A stretch of DNA of 49,000 nucleotides from Neocallimastix lanati (nom. inval.) (taxonomy: Eukaryota; Neocallimastigomycota; Neocallimastigomycetes; Neocallimastigales; Neocallimastigaceae): NCBI GenBank assembly GCA_016946835.1, contig JACVTC010000053.1:438501-487500 (forward strand), written 5' to 3'. A program made the translations under genes and the position numbers. Below, in pieces: positions 1 to 17,601 of this stretch; within the stretch, counting starts at the first letter, position 1; every line of letters starts with the position of its first letter. The notes under the pieces are model-generated. The model had not been told where the DNA came from. It ran no database searches and saw only the letters and a list, made by a program, of their open reading frames with translations.

Positions 1-389
1 TATACTTATCTCAGGATTAAAATTATTAAATTATTTTTAAATTATATCGATGATGATCTATCTATTACTTCAATCAATTAATATCTAATTTACAAGCTAA
101 AGTTTGGAAGATTTTTTATTCTCATTTTCTAATATTTTTTTATTGAACAACAAGGTACCTTTATCTTTTTCAAAAAAAAAAAAAACATGTTTTATAGTCA
201 CTATATTACTAGCAAAACCTTTTACTCAATTCCTCTACTCCGTTCCAATTCAAAAAAAAAAAAAAAAAATCAATAATGAAATCAATCAATAAATCAACAA
301 ATGCTTTATTATGTAAAAAAAGTTACATATTAAAAGATTTAAAAGAAATTCTACTATTAGTACTTATGCCCTTTTTCAAGGAAAATAAA

Positions 390-690
390 AAAATATATTC
401 TTCTTTTTGTTCTCTTCCTACTTATCTTGTTTTAGATTGGGAAGAAAATATTAATGAATATATATATATATATTATATGTTCCTTCTTGGTGATAACTTT
501 AACTTTAGAATGAGCTACAATTCTATATCAATACTGAGGGAGGGGAACAAAGACATTTAAAAGAAACTTTTATAAAAGAATTCTGGGTCTAATGTTTCAA
601 AGATCGTTAAACTTTTTTTTTTTTTTTTTAATAATTAATATATAAAACAATGAAAGTGTATTCTTTTCTTAGTCTAAGAATAAAAAAAAA
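390..690 (+). mobile_element. Decayed LINE 3'-end fragment
   Basis: The segment matches, with many substitutions, the 3' ends of the LINE copies at 9560-10202 and 28960-29606. The shared landmarks are the 'tccttcttgg' block (481-490), 'atgagctacaa' (510-520), a 'ggggaacaaag' block (542-552) and the terminal 'gaaagtgtattct' with 'agtctaa' before an A-run (about 651-690). No reading frame survives. It is a 5'-truncated, old retroposed copy. The left boundary is uncertain because similarity fades near 390. Confidence 0.6.
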
Positions 691-6913
<6,223 letters not shown>

Positions 6914-7107
6914 TCAATATAATATCTATAATCCTTTTGTCATGCATTCATTCCTCTTTTATATTTATATATATATTATTTTTTCAAAAAAAAAAAATTA
7001 GTTTATTCAAAAAATAAAAAAAATAATTATTATAAAAATTATTTTTTATTATTGTTGTAATTAAAATAAAATAAAAATTTTTTTATTATTATTTAATAAT
7101 AACAAAT

Positions 7108-7144
<37 letters not shown>

Positions 7145-7930
7145 AAGAAAGAAAGAAAACAGCTAATAATAAAAATAATAAGATTTAATAAGAAAATAAT
7201 AATAATAATAAAAATAAAAATAAAAAAAATTAAAAATTAAAAAATAAAATAAAAAAAAATAAAATTAAATATAAATTTTATCATAAAAAATATATTTATA
7301 TTATTAACAATTTCATATGAATAAATGAAATATTTATATAATAATTTCAAATTTCAAAAATTTAAAACAAATAAAAAATAAAATAAATACTACTACTACT
7401 AATAATAATAATTAATTATAATAATAAATAAAATAAAAATAAAAATTAAAATAAAAAAAAAAAGGAAAAATTAATAAAAATAATAATGAAAAAAAAAAAA
7501 AAAAAAAAAAATAGTAATAAATAAATAAAATAAAATAAAAAAAAAAAAAAAAAAAAAAAAAAATGAAATAACAATAATAAAAACAAACAGAAACAATATA
7601 TATATATATATATATAAACTTCTTATTTAATTAATAAGAAATATATTTATATATTCTATATCTAAAAAAAAAAAAAAAAAAAAAAATTAATAATAATAAA
7701 TAATAAATAATATTATATAAATATTTTTCTGTTTTTTTTTTTTTTTATTTATTTATTTATTTAATTTAAAATATAAATTTTATTTATATCTATTTTTAAT
7801 GATATTTATATTCAATATAATTTATAAAACTGTTTAAATTATATATATATATATGTATATTTAATATTTTCTTCAATTCCATCAAAATCTAATTATTGAA
7901 GATGGAATGAAGCACACAATTTCTTTTTTT

Positions 7931-7979
<49 letters not shown>

Positions 7980-7989
7980 CTCTCTTTTC
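6914..7989. other. Intergenic region 3' of RPT1
   Basis: A+T-only sequence with A-runs (for example 7112-7142 and 7541-7563), a T-run at 7932-7979, and GAAA repeats near 7142-7158. No gene is visible. The RPT1 terminator and poly(A) site must lie in the first few hundred bases, but AATAAA occurs too often here to choose one. Confidence 0.7.
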
Positions 7990-10202
7990 TTTCCTTTTAA
8001 AATGACAACTTACACACAATGTCGTTAGATCTGAATAATTTGGTTTTGGCAACCGTGAAGAATGCATTTATTCATTTCCGTTAGAGAAATTTGCCAAAGA
8101 AGAAAATTTTAAGGAAAATTCACCTATTTAACCTTTTTAGATCTTAAAAAAAAAAAAAGCTTATGATTCATGATTCAGTTCCTATATTTGACATTCTTAA
8201 CTAAATTATATCATTAAGGAGTCCATGGTAAATGTTTTGATTTTCTTTGTAATTTTATATACTTCATCTAAAGCACCTGCTCGATTTGCTTCAATGTTAT
8301 CAAATGAATTTCCTATAAAAAGAGGCCTTCGTCAAGGTTGTCCATTATCTCCAATCTTATTCAATTTATTCATCAATGATATACTATGTAACCGTGAAAA
8401 GTATGACGTTAATATTGGAAGAAAAAAAGTGTTGTGGTGAACTCCTTTGCTGATGATGTTGTTCTCATTGCTCCGAGTACAAAAAAAAAAAAAAATTTAG
8501 ATAAATTATTAAAAAAAAGGTATATAAATGGGCTAATTTAAATGAAATGACTTTTGGTATTGAAAAATGTGCAACTATGGTTATAAAACCAATGAACTTC
8601 TAATCTCCTCCAAATTACAGTGACCCAACCTTCTATTTAGGAATGAATTCTATTCCTAATGTTTCTAGTTATATTTATCTAGGTATTCCTTTTTTTTTTT
8701 CAGATGATCTTTTATTAGAACACATTATATCTCACAGGCATTTTAAAGTTAGAAAATCCCTTTCTTTCATTTACATGTTTCTTTTCAAATAAACTTATTC
8801 CTATTGTATACAAGAAAAAAGTTCTTCAATCCTTTGTTATTAGTAAAGTTAGTTATTATTCTCCTCTACTTGGTTCAAACAAATCTAGAACGGCTAGAAT
8901 TCAAACATTAATTAATACTGGTCTATTTTGATGTATCGGTTTCCTTCTCTAAAAATAGTAATACAAATTCAGAAAACAATGACTATCTAAGACATGATTC
9001 TACTATGAGTACTTATGCTTTATCTCGAAATCTCTGCATCCCTTACAGATTAAATCCTTTGCAAAAATGGAGTAAATCTAACTGTATTATAAAGGATTTT
9101 ATTAAATCTATTCCCAAAATGCCTTATTCTTCCTGGACTAAAGAATCTTGAACACTGTATAAAAAAATCAAAAAATATAAATGTGTGAAATATAACGATA
9201 TTATAGAACGTTACTAAAAATCAGTTTCAAAATTACGATAGTAACCAGTTTTCAAATATTAAAGTTATAATAATGCTTAGCCAAAAAATATCCCCAATTC
9301 AACTTAGGGTTTTCGTGGATTATACGTTTATGCTGTGGTTATAAATACAATACTACTATTGCTATTAGAATGGGTAGAGTTTCAGAAGATTGTCCCAAGA
9401 CTTGCCCATGTTGTGGATAAGGTAGTCAATCTTTTGAGCATTGGATTTTTAAATGCGATGCTCTTGCATCTTTTAAATGGAATTCTTTAAATTTCATCGA
9501 TGATCTCTATGTTTTATTCATTAGGAAGATTAGAGCGTTTAATCCTCTTTCTTCCTATGACTCTATTTCTAATTTTGAAGATTATATCAATCATTATATA
9601 TACTTGTTCCTTCTTGGTAGAACTTTAGCTTTAAATGAACCACATTTTGATAGAGGGGAACTGAGACAATTAAATGAACTACTCTTCAAAGGTTCATCTA
9701 AGTCACCTGTTCCAAAAATTGTGGACTTAGCGGAATTCTTAACTAGCGCAATACCTATCATAAGTAATTCGTTTGAGCTATTATTTGATAGGTATTTCAA
9801 AATACAAAACTTAACCAAGAGCGTCGACGTCGTACTGATAAGGCATAATGATAATACAGAATCTTCATCTATTTCTACGAAAGGTGAGTCTCGCCTTAGT
9901 AGCTCAATAAAAGATGAATCCGGGGAGAGTTTAGTGGACACCACGCTATCTATTTTTTATAGATGTTACTTTCTAGGTTTTATTATTTTTTTAATTTGTT
10001 AGGAAGGGAAAATTCCCACATAGTACAACTTGCCGAAATACATAGTATTTTTGAGCTTTTTTATTTTTTATTTTTTATTTTTTTAACTTTCATTTCTATT
10101 TTTAATTTCAAATGTACTTTTCACCTACGTGTATTTTTTATTTTTTACTAATAAAATTAATAAATTTATGGAAGTGTATTCTCTTCCCTGTCTAAAAAAA
10201 AA
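7990..10202 (+). mobile_element. Non-LTR retrotransposon (LINE), decayed reverse transcriptase ORF
   Basis: Fragments of one reverse transcriptase can be followed through several frames. A GFGNREECIY block lies at about 8039-8069 and an LDLKKAYDSVP-like palm motif at 8137-8190. SNEFPIKRGLRQGCPLSP followed by ILFNLFINDI is at 8301-8390, and the catalytic FADDVVLIAPS is at about 8446-8478. A C-terminal CPxC...H...C zinc-knuckle block lies at about 9395-9460, and a conserved C-terminal region at 9560-10002. The frame is interrupted by many frameshifts and stops, so this copy is dead. The 3' end is 'gaagtgtattctcttccctg' then TCTA and an A-run (10171-10202). The endonuclease domain and 5' end are missing or unrecognisable. 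The clade cannot be assigned by eye. Confidence 0.9.
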
Positions 10203-10504
10203 TTTTTTTATTGACATCAATATACGATTAAGTTTATTAAAACTTTTTTTTTTTTAATTATTATTATCATTATTATTATTTTTTAATGATAAAATTTCTT
10301 TATTATTTCTTTTTGATATTTATATTTATATATATACCTTTTATTTTTTTTTAAATAACTATTTTCTATTTTATTTCATATATATTACCATCTATAAAAT
10401 ATAATTTCACAAAAAATTTTTTTTAAAAAAAAATTCATTAATATTGTCATAATAGGTTACGTTTTTCAACACTACGTCATACCATAATTTTTTTTTTTCT
10501 TTCT

Positions 10505-10539
<35 letters not shown>

Positions 10540-11637
10540 TAACAACAATAACATTTCTTTTATTATCATTTATTATAATATTAACACATTTTTAAATTTT
10601 TAAAACTTTAGGAAATCTACCCAGAAAAAAAAAAAGTTTCAAAAATCAAGTAGTTAAAGCAGGCTCATCAATAAATAGAAGAACCTTATTGTAAAAAAAA
10701 AAAAATAAAACCATTTAAAAGATTATATATAAGGTTATTTTTGAAGGAAGAACCGACTATTAATGATTTAAATCTTATTGAAAAATAATTTATATTGAAT
10801 TATGAAAAAGGAAATATATATTTATATATTTTAAAGAAGACTATGTAGATTAAGAGTTTTATAATAATATTGACTCTAAAACTTATATATATAAAACTTT
10901 TTTTTTTAAAAAAAAAAAAATAAAATAGTATAATATAAATTAATAAATTAAATATCTTATTGTTGATGATATAATATCAAAAATTCATTTTTTAAATAGA
11001 CCTAATAGTTAGTAGAAAGTTGATACTTAATATATATAATAAAAAATGTATATGATAATTGAAAGCATTAGAATTAGAAAATAGAAAAAAAGATAAAAAA
11101 AATAAAAATTAAAGACAAACAATAATATGATTTAAATTAGAATAATGTATAAAGTTTTGTGGGATATAACAAAACTATAATATTTAGTCAGCTAATTTCT
11201 TTTTTTTTTTTTTTTTTTTTTTAAAAAAATTTAGAATTTTGAATATCAATTATTGATACATGTTTTTTGTTAATGTAAATTAATGTAATACGTAATATGT
11301 AAATGATATTATAATTTTTTTTTTTTATAAATTGGTTGGTTAGTTTATCATATAATAAATAATTAATAATAAATAATATTATATTATATTATTATGAGGT
11401 GTTAATTAAATTTTTATATTTTTTTTTATTATTTAAAATTTTATTATAAAAAAAAAAAAAAAAGAAATATATATATATATATATATTTTTTTTTTTTTAA
11501 TTTTTTAATAATTATTCTTATTAGAAATTTTAAATTTTAAATTTTTTTTTTTTTTTATTTTTTAATTATTTAAATTATAGTTGAAAAAAAATAATATAAT
11601 ATAATATACTATAATATAATATAAAACAATAGATAAA
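10203..11637. other. Intergenic region between LINE and THG1
   Basis: No gene supported. It holds long T-runs (about 10509-10535 and 11200-11221), (TA)n, and a small G+C-richer patch 'ggttacgtttttcaacacta' then CGTCATACC at 10455-10483. The THG1 leader is expected in the last 100 bases. Confidence 0.65.
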
Positions 11638-12420
11638 ATGGCAAAATCAAGGTTTGAATATGTTAAAGGATTTGAAAGTCATCCAATTTTACTTCCAAAT
11701 ACATACATAGCTGTACGTATTGACGGTAGAGGATTTCATCAGTTTTCAAAAGAACATAATTTCGAAAAACCTAATGATGTTAGAGCACTCGATTTAATGA
11801 ATCGTTGTGCTAAAGCAGTTATGGAAGAATATACAGATATTGTTATTGCTTATGGTGAAAGTGATGAATTTAGTTTTGTTATATCGAAAAAATCTCAATT
11901 ATATAAGAGAAGAGAATCAAAAATTATAAGTTGTATTGTTTCAAAATTTTCTTCTTCTTTTGTATTTTATTGGAAAGACTTTATGGGTGATACTCCCTTA
12001 AAATATCCACCTACTTTTGACGCAAGAGCAGTTTGTTATCCTTCATTAGAAAATATAAGAGATTATTTATCTTGGCGACAGGCAGATACCCATATTAATA
12101 ACCTCTATAATACTTGTTTTTGGTTTATGGTTAAAGATCCAAGTCATAAATATAAATCAGAAAAGGAGGTTGAAAATATATTGAAAGATACTAATTCTTC
12201 TCAAAAAAATGAACTTTTATTTTCTCAATATAATACTAATTATGCTAAACTTCCAGAACAATTTCGAAAAGGTTCAGTCTTATATTCTGATAAAAGAAAT
12301 GTTACTGAAATTGGTAAAAATGGTCAAGAAGTTGTACGTTCCAGAAGAGTTATTGTCATTGATCACTGTGATATTATCGGTGAAGAATTTTGGAAAAATC
12401 ATCCACATATTTTAAACTAA
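11638..12420 (+). CDS. THG1: tRNA(His) guanylyltransferase
   Basis: Thg1 adds the extra G at position -1 of tRNA-His, the identity element for histidyl-tRNA synthetase, by a reverse (3'-5') polymerase reaction; it acts on tRNA in nucleus or cytoplasm. The gene is a single uninterrupted ORF of 260 aa, slightly longer than yeast Thg1. The palm-domain motif VRIDGRGFHQF has its first metal-binding Asp at residue 29. The second motif, AYGESDEFSFV, carries the other catalytic Asp near residue 77. The conserved HINNLYNTCFW motif follows near residue 152. The chosen ATG is followed directly by the conserved N-terminus (AKSRFEYVKGFE), so the start is secure. No lesion is visible. It is intronless, unlike the other host genes in the window. 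Confidence 0.97.
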   Translation: MAKSRFEYVKGFESHPILLPNTYIAVRIDGRGFHQFSKEHNFEKPNDVRALDLMNRCAKAVMEEYTDIVIAYGESDEFSFVISKKSQLYKRRESKIISCIVSKFSSSFVFYWKDFMGDTPLKYPPTFDARAVCYPSLENIRDYLSWRQADTHINNLYNTCFWFMVKDPSHKYKSEKEVENILKDTNSSQKNELLFSQYNTNYAKLPEQFRKGSVLYSDKRNVTEIGKNGQEVVRSRRVIVIDHCDIIGEEFWKNHPHILN

Positions 12421-12702
12421 AAATTTATTTATTTATAAAGTTTATTTATTAATATCATTTCAATACGAGAAAGGAGGAAAAATAATAATAATAATATATA
12501 AAATATTTTAATAAAAATACCAAATTAAAAAAAAAAAAAAAAAATAATTTTTAAATTGGAAATCTTTATATTTTTTATATAGACAAAATAGATATATATA
12601 TTGGTATTACTTTATAGAAGAAATCTTTTTTTTTTTTTTTTTATTATTACTAAATATTATAAATGAAAATTTTAAAAAAAAGTGAATTAAAAACAATAAA
12701 AA

Positions 12703-12734
<32 letters not shown>

Positions 12735-13092
12735 AATTTATGAGACTTTGAATTTCATATATATAATTTATAAAAGAAAAAAAGAGAAAGAAAATAGAAA
12801 GAAAATAAATATATATATAAATAAAAAAAAAAAGGGGGAAATTTGATTTAAACTAATGGATTTTATATTTTTCTCTTTTGGATTTATTTTTTCATGTAGC
12901 TCATAACTATAATTTCACTGTTTATCTTTAGCACGGAATTAGAATTTTCACTAAATAATTTGAAAAATAACTTTTATTAAAGTTATTTTTCTAATAGTAT
13001 TATTTATTTGTTTTAATAATTCTTTATTATTATATATAGAAAGATATATTTATATTGTTAAATTAAAATTATTGTTATAAATTAGAAATTTT

Positions 13093-13123
<31 letters not shown>

Positions 13124-13492
13124 CCTTTTTTTTTTCTTTATTTATATTTTATAAAGAATATAGATCTTAATGAAAATTCTCTAAATATTTTATTTATTGT
13201 TCTTATTTTCTTTTATTATAATTATTAATACTAAAACTTAACTTTTTTTTTTTTTAAAAAAAAAAAATAAAATTAATAATTTTATTATTATTATTATTGT
13301 TATTATATTTAAATATAATTATAATAAAATTAATCATGCATATCTAATAACATATTTATATAAATATTTATCATCAATTAATAATTAACAAAAATAAAAA
13401 AATAAAACTTTTTCAAAGGAATATAATGGAGATAGTTTTCCATATTTATTTGATGAATAATTTAAATTTAAATAGATAATAATAATAATATT
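12421..13492. other. Intergenic region 3' of THG1
   Basis: A+T-rich filler with A- and T-runs (about 12710-12731 and 13090-13123). A less repetitive patch at 12839-12965 has no coding signal. This is the sequence into which the copia element inserted. Confidence 0.65.
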
Positions 13493-13497
13493 ATTAT
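13493..13497. repeat. Target site duplication, left (ATTAT)
   Basis: The five bases ATTAT directly abut the left LTR and recur at 19295-19299 directly after the right LTR. A 5-bp duplication is the usual Ty1/copia integration footprint. The site is itself low-complexity, so the match alone is weak; exact placement at both LTR ends makes it convincing. Confidence 0.85.
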
Positions 13498-13772
13498 TGT
13501 TAAATATAACACTTAAATTCAGAAATGATATTTATATTTTATTATGTGTTTATTTATTTATTTATTTATTTATTTATTGCTTTTACATTTAGAAAGACCT
13601 TATTCATTTAAGAATATGTTATTACATGTTATTTATATTTATTTTCTAGTCTAACATTATTGGTAACATTTAACGTTACACTGCATTATATTATCGAATA
13701 AAAAAATATTTTACACTTAATAATGTAGTATAATGTACAATGTAATTAAACATATAACTGTGATATTTAACA
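13498..13772 (-). repeat. 3' LTR of the copia element
   Basis: 275 bp with TG...CA termini in both readings (TGTTAAATATAAC at 13498, GATATTTAACA ending at 13772). It differs from the other LTR by two extra TTTA units (13548-13578) and by T instead of C in 'catataactg'. The last codons and the stop of pol (13691-13693) lie inside it. Confidence 0.96.
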
Positions 13773-16700
13773 TTCCCCCTACATTGGCATTTTCTACATT
13801 TCCATGATGAAGTCTGAGAAATATTTAACTTGGGTCCAGAAATACTTTTGGTTAATGGATCTGTCATCATTGAGTTAGAACCAATGAGTGTTAATTTAAT
13901 TTCATTTTTCATAATTTCATCTTGAACATATTTGTATTTTATATCCATATATTTGCATCGTCCCTTTTGGTTTTCATTTTCAGCTATATCCTTACATGGT
14001 TTATTATCTATTCTAATATTAATTCTAATGTTTTTGTTAAATATTTCATTAACTAATCTTCTTATCCATATAGCTTGTTTGGTACATTCTATTAAGCTTG
14101 AGTATTCGGCTTCTGTAGTTGATAAGGCTATATTTTTCTGTGTAATTGATTTCCATGATATTGGGCTATTTCCTAATACAAAAATATATCCTGAAGTGGA
14201 TCTTCTTTTAACCTCATCACCAGCGAAATCTGCATCACAATAAGCTCTTAAAATTTTCTTTCCGTTATAATGAATTGAATAGTCCTTGGTACTTTTAAGG
14301 TATTTTAGTATTTGTATACCTGCATTCAAATCAACTCTTGTTGGATTCTCAGAAAATCTTGCAGCTTGATTTACTGCAAATGCTATGTCAGGTCTTGTTT
14401 TTGTTGATACATATAATAGAGATCCAATCAATCTTTTATAATCAGTTTTGTTAATTTTCTCAGAGTTTTCTCTATCTTCTAATTTTGCATTAATACATGG
14501 TATTCTAGTTATTTTAGTATTGTTTATGTTGTAGTTAGTTAACATTTTTTCAATACAATCTTTTTGATTAATTTTGTAGCCTTTATTTGTTTTAACTATA
14601 TTGATTCCAATAATTTTGTTTGCTGATTTATCTGTGGAGACTTTGTATTTACGTTTTATCTTTGAAACAACTTTGGTAATTTCTTTATTCTCTCCTGCAA
14701 TTAGTATATCATCAACATAGAGTGTTAGTAATAAGCATAATTTATTATTTTTATATTTACCAAATAAACAACTATCTGTATTATATTGAATTAACCCAAT
14801 TTTCTTAAGAAAACCGGAGATTTCGTAAAACCATTGTCTTCCAGCTTGTTTGAGTCCATAGAGAGCCTTTCGTAATAATCCTGATTTTCCGCAATTGAAA
14901 TTTTTATCACCGATTGGAATTTGTACATAAATTTTCTCATCTAATTTAGCGTTCAAATATGCAGCTTTAATATCGATTTGTCTTAAATCCCATTTATATA
15001 TAGATGCAATAGCAATAGTTAATCTAAAACTATCCATTTCTATTGTAGGAGAATAGGTGCAGTTATAATCAACTCCTTTAATTTGTCGAAAACCTTTGAC
15101 GACCAATCTAGCTTTATATATACCATTATCTTTTATGGTAAAAACCCATTTAACGTCGAGTGGCTTAATGCCTTTTGGGATATTTTTATTTTCAACAATT
15201 TTCATTACATTATTTCCATATAAATTTTGTAATTCTTTGTTAATTGCGTCTTTCCATTTGTCCGCATTTTCTGAATTCATAGCTTCTTCATAATTCTTGG
15301 GAATTAATGTATTAATGTTATTGACTCTATTTCTCTTGTGTCTTTCGTTTTCATCTGAGTCTGTTTTCCTTTCAAAAAATGGTTTATTTGATGTAGATAC
15401 TCTATCTTTTATTTTTCTTTCTTCATTCAATTGATAATTTTTTCTTTTTCTTTTTCGATAGTTTTTTGTTTTCTCGTTATCAATTTTATCATTTTTGTTT
15501 ACTAGTTTATCGAAAATTTTATTATTTCTTTTAATATTAAATTTAAAGTTCTTTTCTTTGTTCTTTCTTAGTTTTCTTTTATCTAAAGGTTCCAGATCAC
15601 TAAAACTGTCCTCAGATCCATTCTCTGAATTATAGTCATTCATTTTATTATTATCATATATTTTATTATTTTCCAAATTTGATTTTTCATTCATCTTCAT
15701 ATTAGCCAGATTTTTATGATTGCTTTCAATTCTATTCTCAATAAGTTTCTGGTCTAAAATTTCATAATTATTAAGGTTTGATTTAGATAAATTTTTATAA
15801 TTATTAAGGTTTGAAATTTTTAATTTATTCTTAAATTTGAAATTTTTGAAATTTTTATTCAAATTTTTATTAATAAAACTTTTTTTCACATTTTTGTTCA
15901 AAAAATCATTTTTTGTGATTTTTATACCCTTTATGTTATTATCGTTATTTCTATTAATAATAGTGTTATTTTCATTACTTTTACTATTATCATGTAGGAT
16001 TTTGGCATGGTTTTCGTTTGATGAAACTTTTATATTATCTTCAATATTTGAATTTTTGAGTATTTCTTCTTGTTTTTCAGATAATTTTTGATTTTCGTTA
16101 ATTTTATCTTCATTAATTTTATCATCATTAATTTTGTCTTCATTAATTTTATTTTCATTGATTATGTCTTCATTAATTTTATTTTCATTAATTATGTCTT
16201 CATTAATTATGTCTTCATTAATTATTTCGTTTTCTAAATTATTGTCTAACATGTTTTCATTATTGTATTCATCCATTAAATCAATATTATCTTCAATATT
16301 AATTTTATTCGGTTTGTTTTCATTCCTTTCAAATTCATTATGATAAATAGATTGACTAAATTGATGTTGTGAATCATGTTGTAAGTCCTGTTCCCCCTCA
16401 ATTTGTTTATCTGAAGGATTTGAGGAATGAAAAAATGATGTGCCAAGTGAACCTAGAGTACTTTCATTGAAGTATGCGTCACGAACTATAATTATTGTTT
16501 TTGAAGTAGTGTCGAGGACACGATAACCTGGGGAATCTGATGAGTATCCTAAGAAAATACCTGGTTTTGTATTATTTTCAAATTTTCCTTGTTTGTATCT
16601 ATTAAGGAAAAATACTTTACATCCAAACACTTTAAGTTTAGATATATCAATTTTCTTATTAAAAAATACCTCGTTCGGGATTTTAAAATTAATTCCTTGA

Positions 16701-17103
16701 TGCGGATTTAAATTATACAATATACATGCACATTTAATAGCTTCATCCCATAAAATAGGTGATAATTTAGCTGCACTAAGTAGTGTTTTCGCGCAGTTAT
16801 CTAATGTTTGATTAATTCTTTCAGCGCGACCATTTTGTTGGGGATTACCTGGTGTTGAATGATTGAATATAATTCCATTATTTTTAAGATAATTTATAAA
16901 ATTAGAATTGTTATATTCTAAACCGTTATCAGATCTTACTTCTTTTATATTGTAATTACAAGTATTTTTCATAAGTTTATGAAACTCAATAAATTTTTGT
17001 ACTGCTTCAGATTTGTGTTTCAGTAAGTAGACCCAACATTTTCTACTGAAATCATCTATGAATGTTATATAATATTTGTATCCACTAAATGATGGTGAAG
17101 GTT
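13691..17103 (-). pseudogene. copia pol, downstream part: integrase, RT, RNase H
   Basis: The open frame downstream of the frameshift. It covers the end of the integrase core (VRSDNGLEYNNSNF and STPGNPQQNGRAERINQTLD, holding the second Asp and the Glu of the DDE triad). A roughly 350-residue Asn/Lys/Glu-rich linker follows, with many near-repeats of INEDKINEN. The RT has KPLDVKWVFTIKDNG, KARLVVKGFRQ, QIDIKAAYLNA, YGLKQAGRQWF and catalytic YVDDILIAG. RNase H has CDADFAGD and the ALSTTEAEYSSL block typical of copia elements. The frame stays open to a stop inside the 3' LTR. The first in-frame Met is at 16972, but homology continues upstream to about 17103, so that Met is not a natural start. 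Confidence 0.93.
13773..13780 (-). promoter_or_regulatory. Polypurine tract of the copia element
   Basis: On the minus strand AGGGGGAA directly precedes the 3' LTR; it is read here as TTCCCCCT at 13773-13780. It is a rare G-run in this genome and sits where the plus-strand primer must be, so the assignment is firm. Confidence 0.85.
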
Positions 17104-17601
17104 TAGTGGTCCGACGATATCAGAATGAACGACTTGTAATGGTGAGGAACTTTTGTTGATTGTTTTGTTGAATGGTTTTTTCTTGAGTTTACTTATTTTG
17201 CAATCTTCACAATTTATATTATCATTCTTTTCTTCCTTAATGTTGTTGTTTTCTAGAAATTTTTGAAGATTTTGATTGTAATAGTGGCCTAATCTAGCAT
17301 GCCATAATTTTAAATCGACATTGTTTATATTATAATCTTTATTTTTCATTGAGCTTGTATTTAAAGTAAAGAGGTTTTCATCATTTGTATAAACGGTAGT
17401 AATTAGTTTATTATTTTTAAATATTTGGAGTCTTTCTTTATTGTTATGCATATCCATTACTAATTTGAAGCCTTTTTTACATAGGTAATGAGTGGAAATT
17501 AAATTATTTTGTATGTTTGGAGCATAAAATACTTCTCCAATAGAAAAATTATTATTTTTATACATCCCTTTGTACATACCCTTTTTGTATATTCTATCGG
17601 A
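17065..17601 (-). pseudogene. copia pol, middle part: pre-integrase zinc finger and integrase start
   Basis: This stretch is in the same frame as gag, immediately after the TAA at 17602-17604, and runs until the frameshift at about 17102-17104. It contains VFYAPNIQNNLIS, the GAG-pre-integrase HHCC finger (LWHARLGHYYNQN ... CEDCKISKLKKKPF) and the first integrase-core Asp in VVHSDIVGP. After GPL the frame is lost: one A appears to be missing from an A-run (TTT on the plus strand at 17102-17104), after which homology continues one frame over. Confidence 0.88.

Noticed and set aside
104-560. Two short open frames (62 and 94 codons)
   Set aside because: They run through A/T-runs and the decayed LINE end; there is no coding pattern.
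10455-10483. CRE-like ACGTCA element upstream of THG1
   Set aside because: A single 6-bp word more than 1 kb from the start codon is not enough to call a regulatory site.
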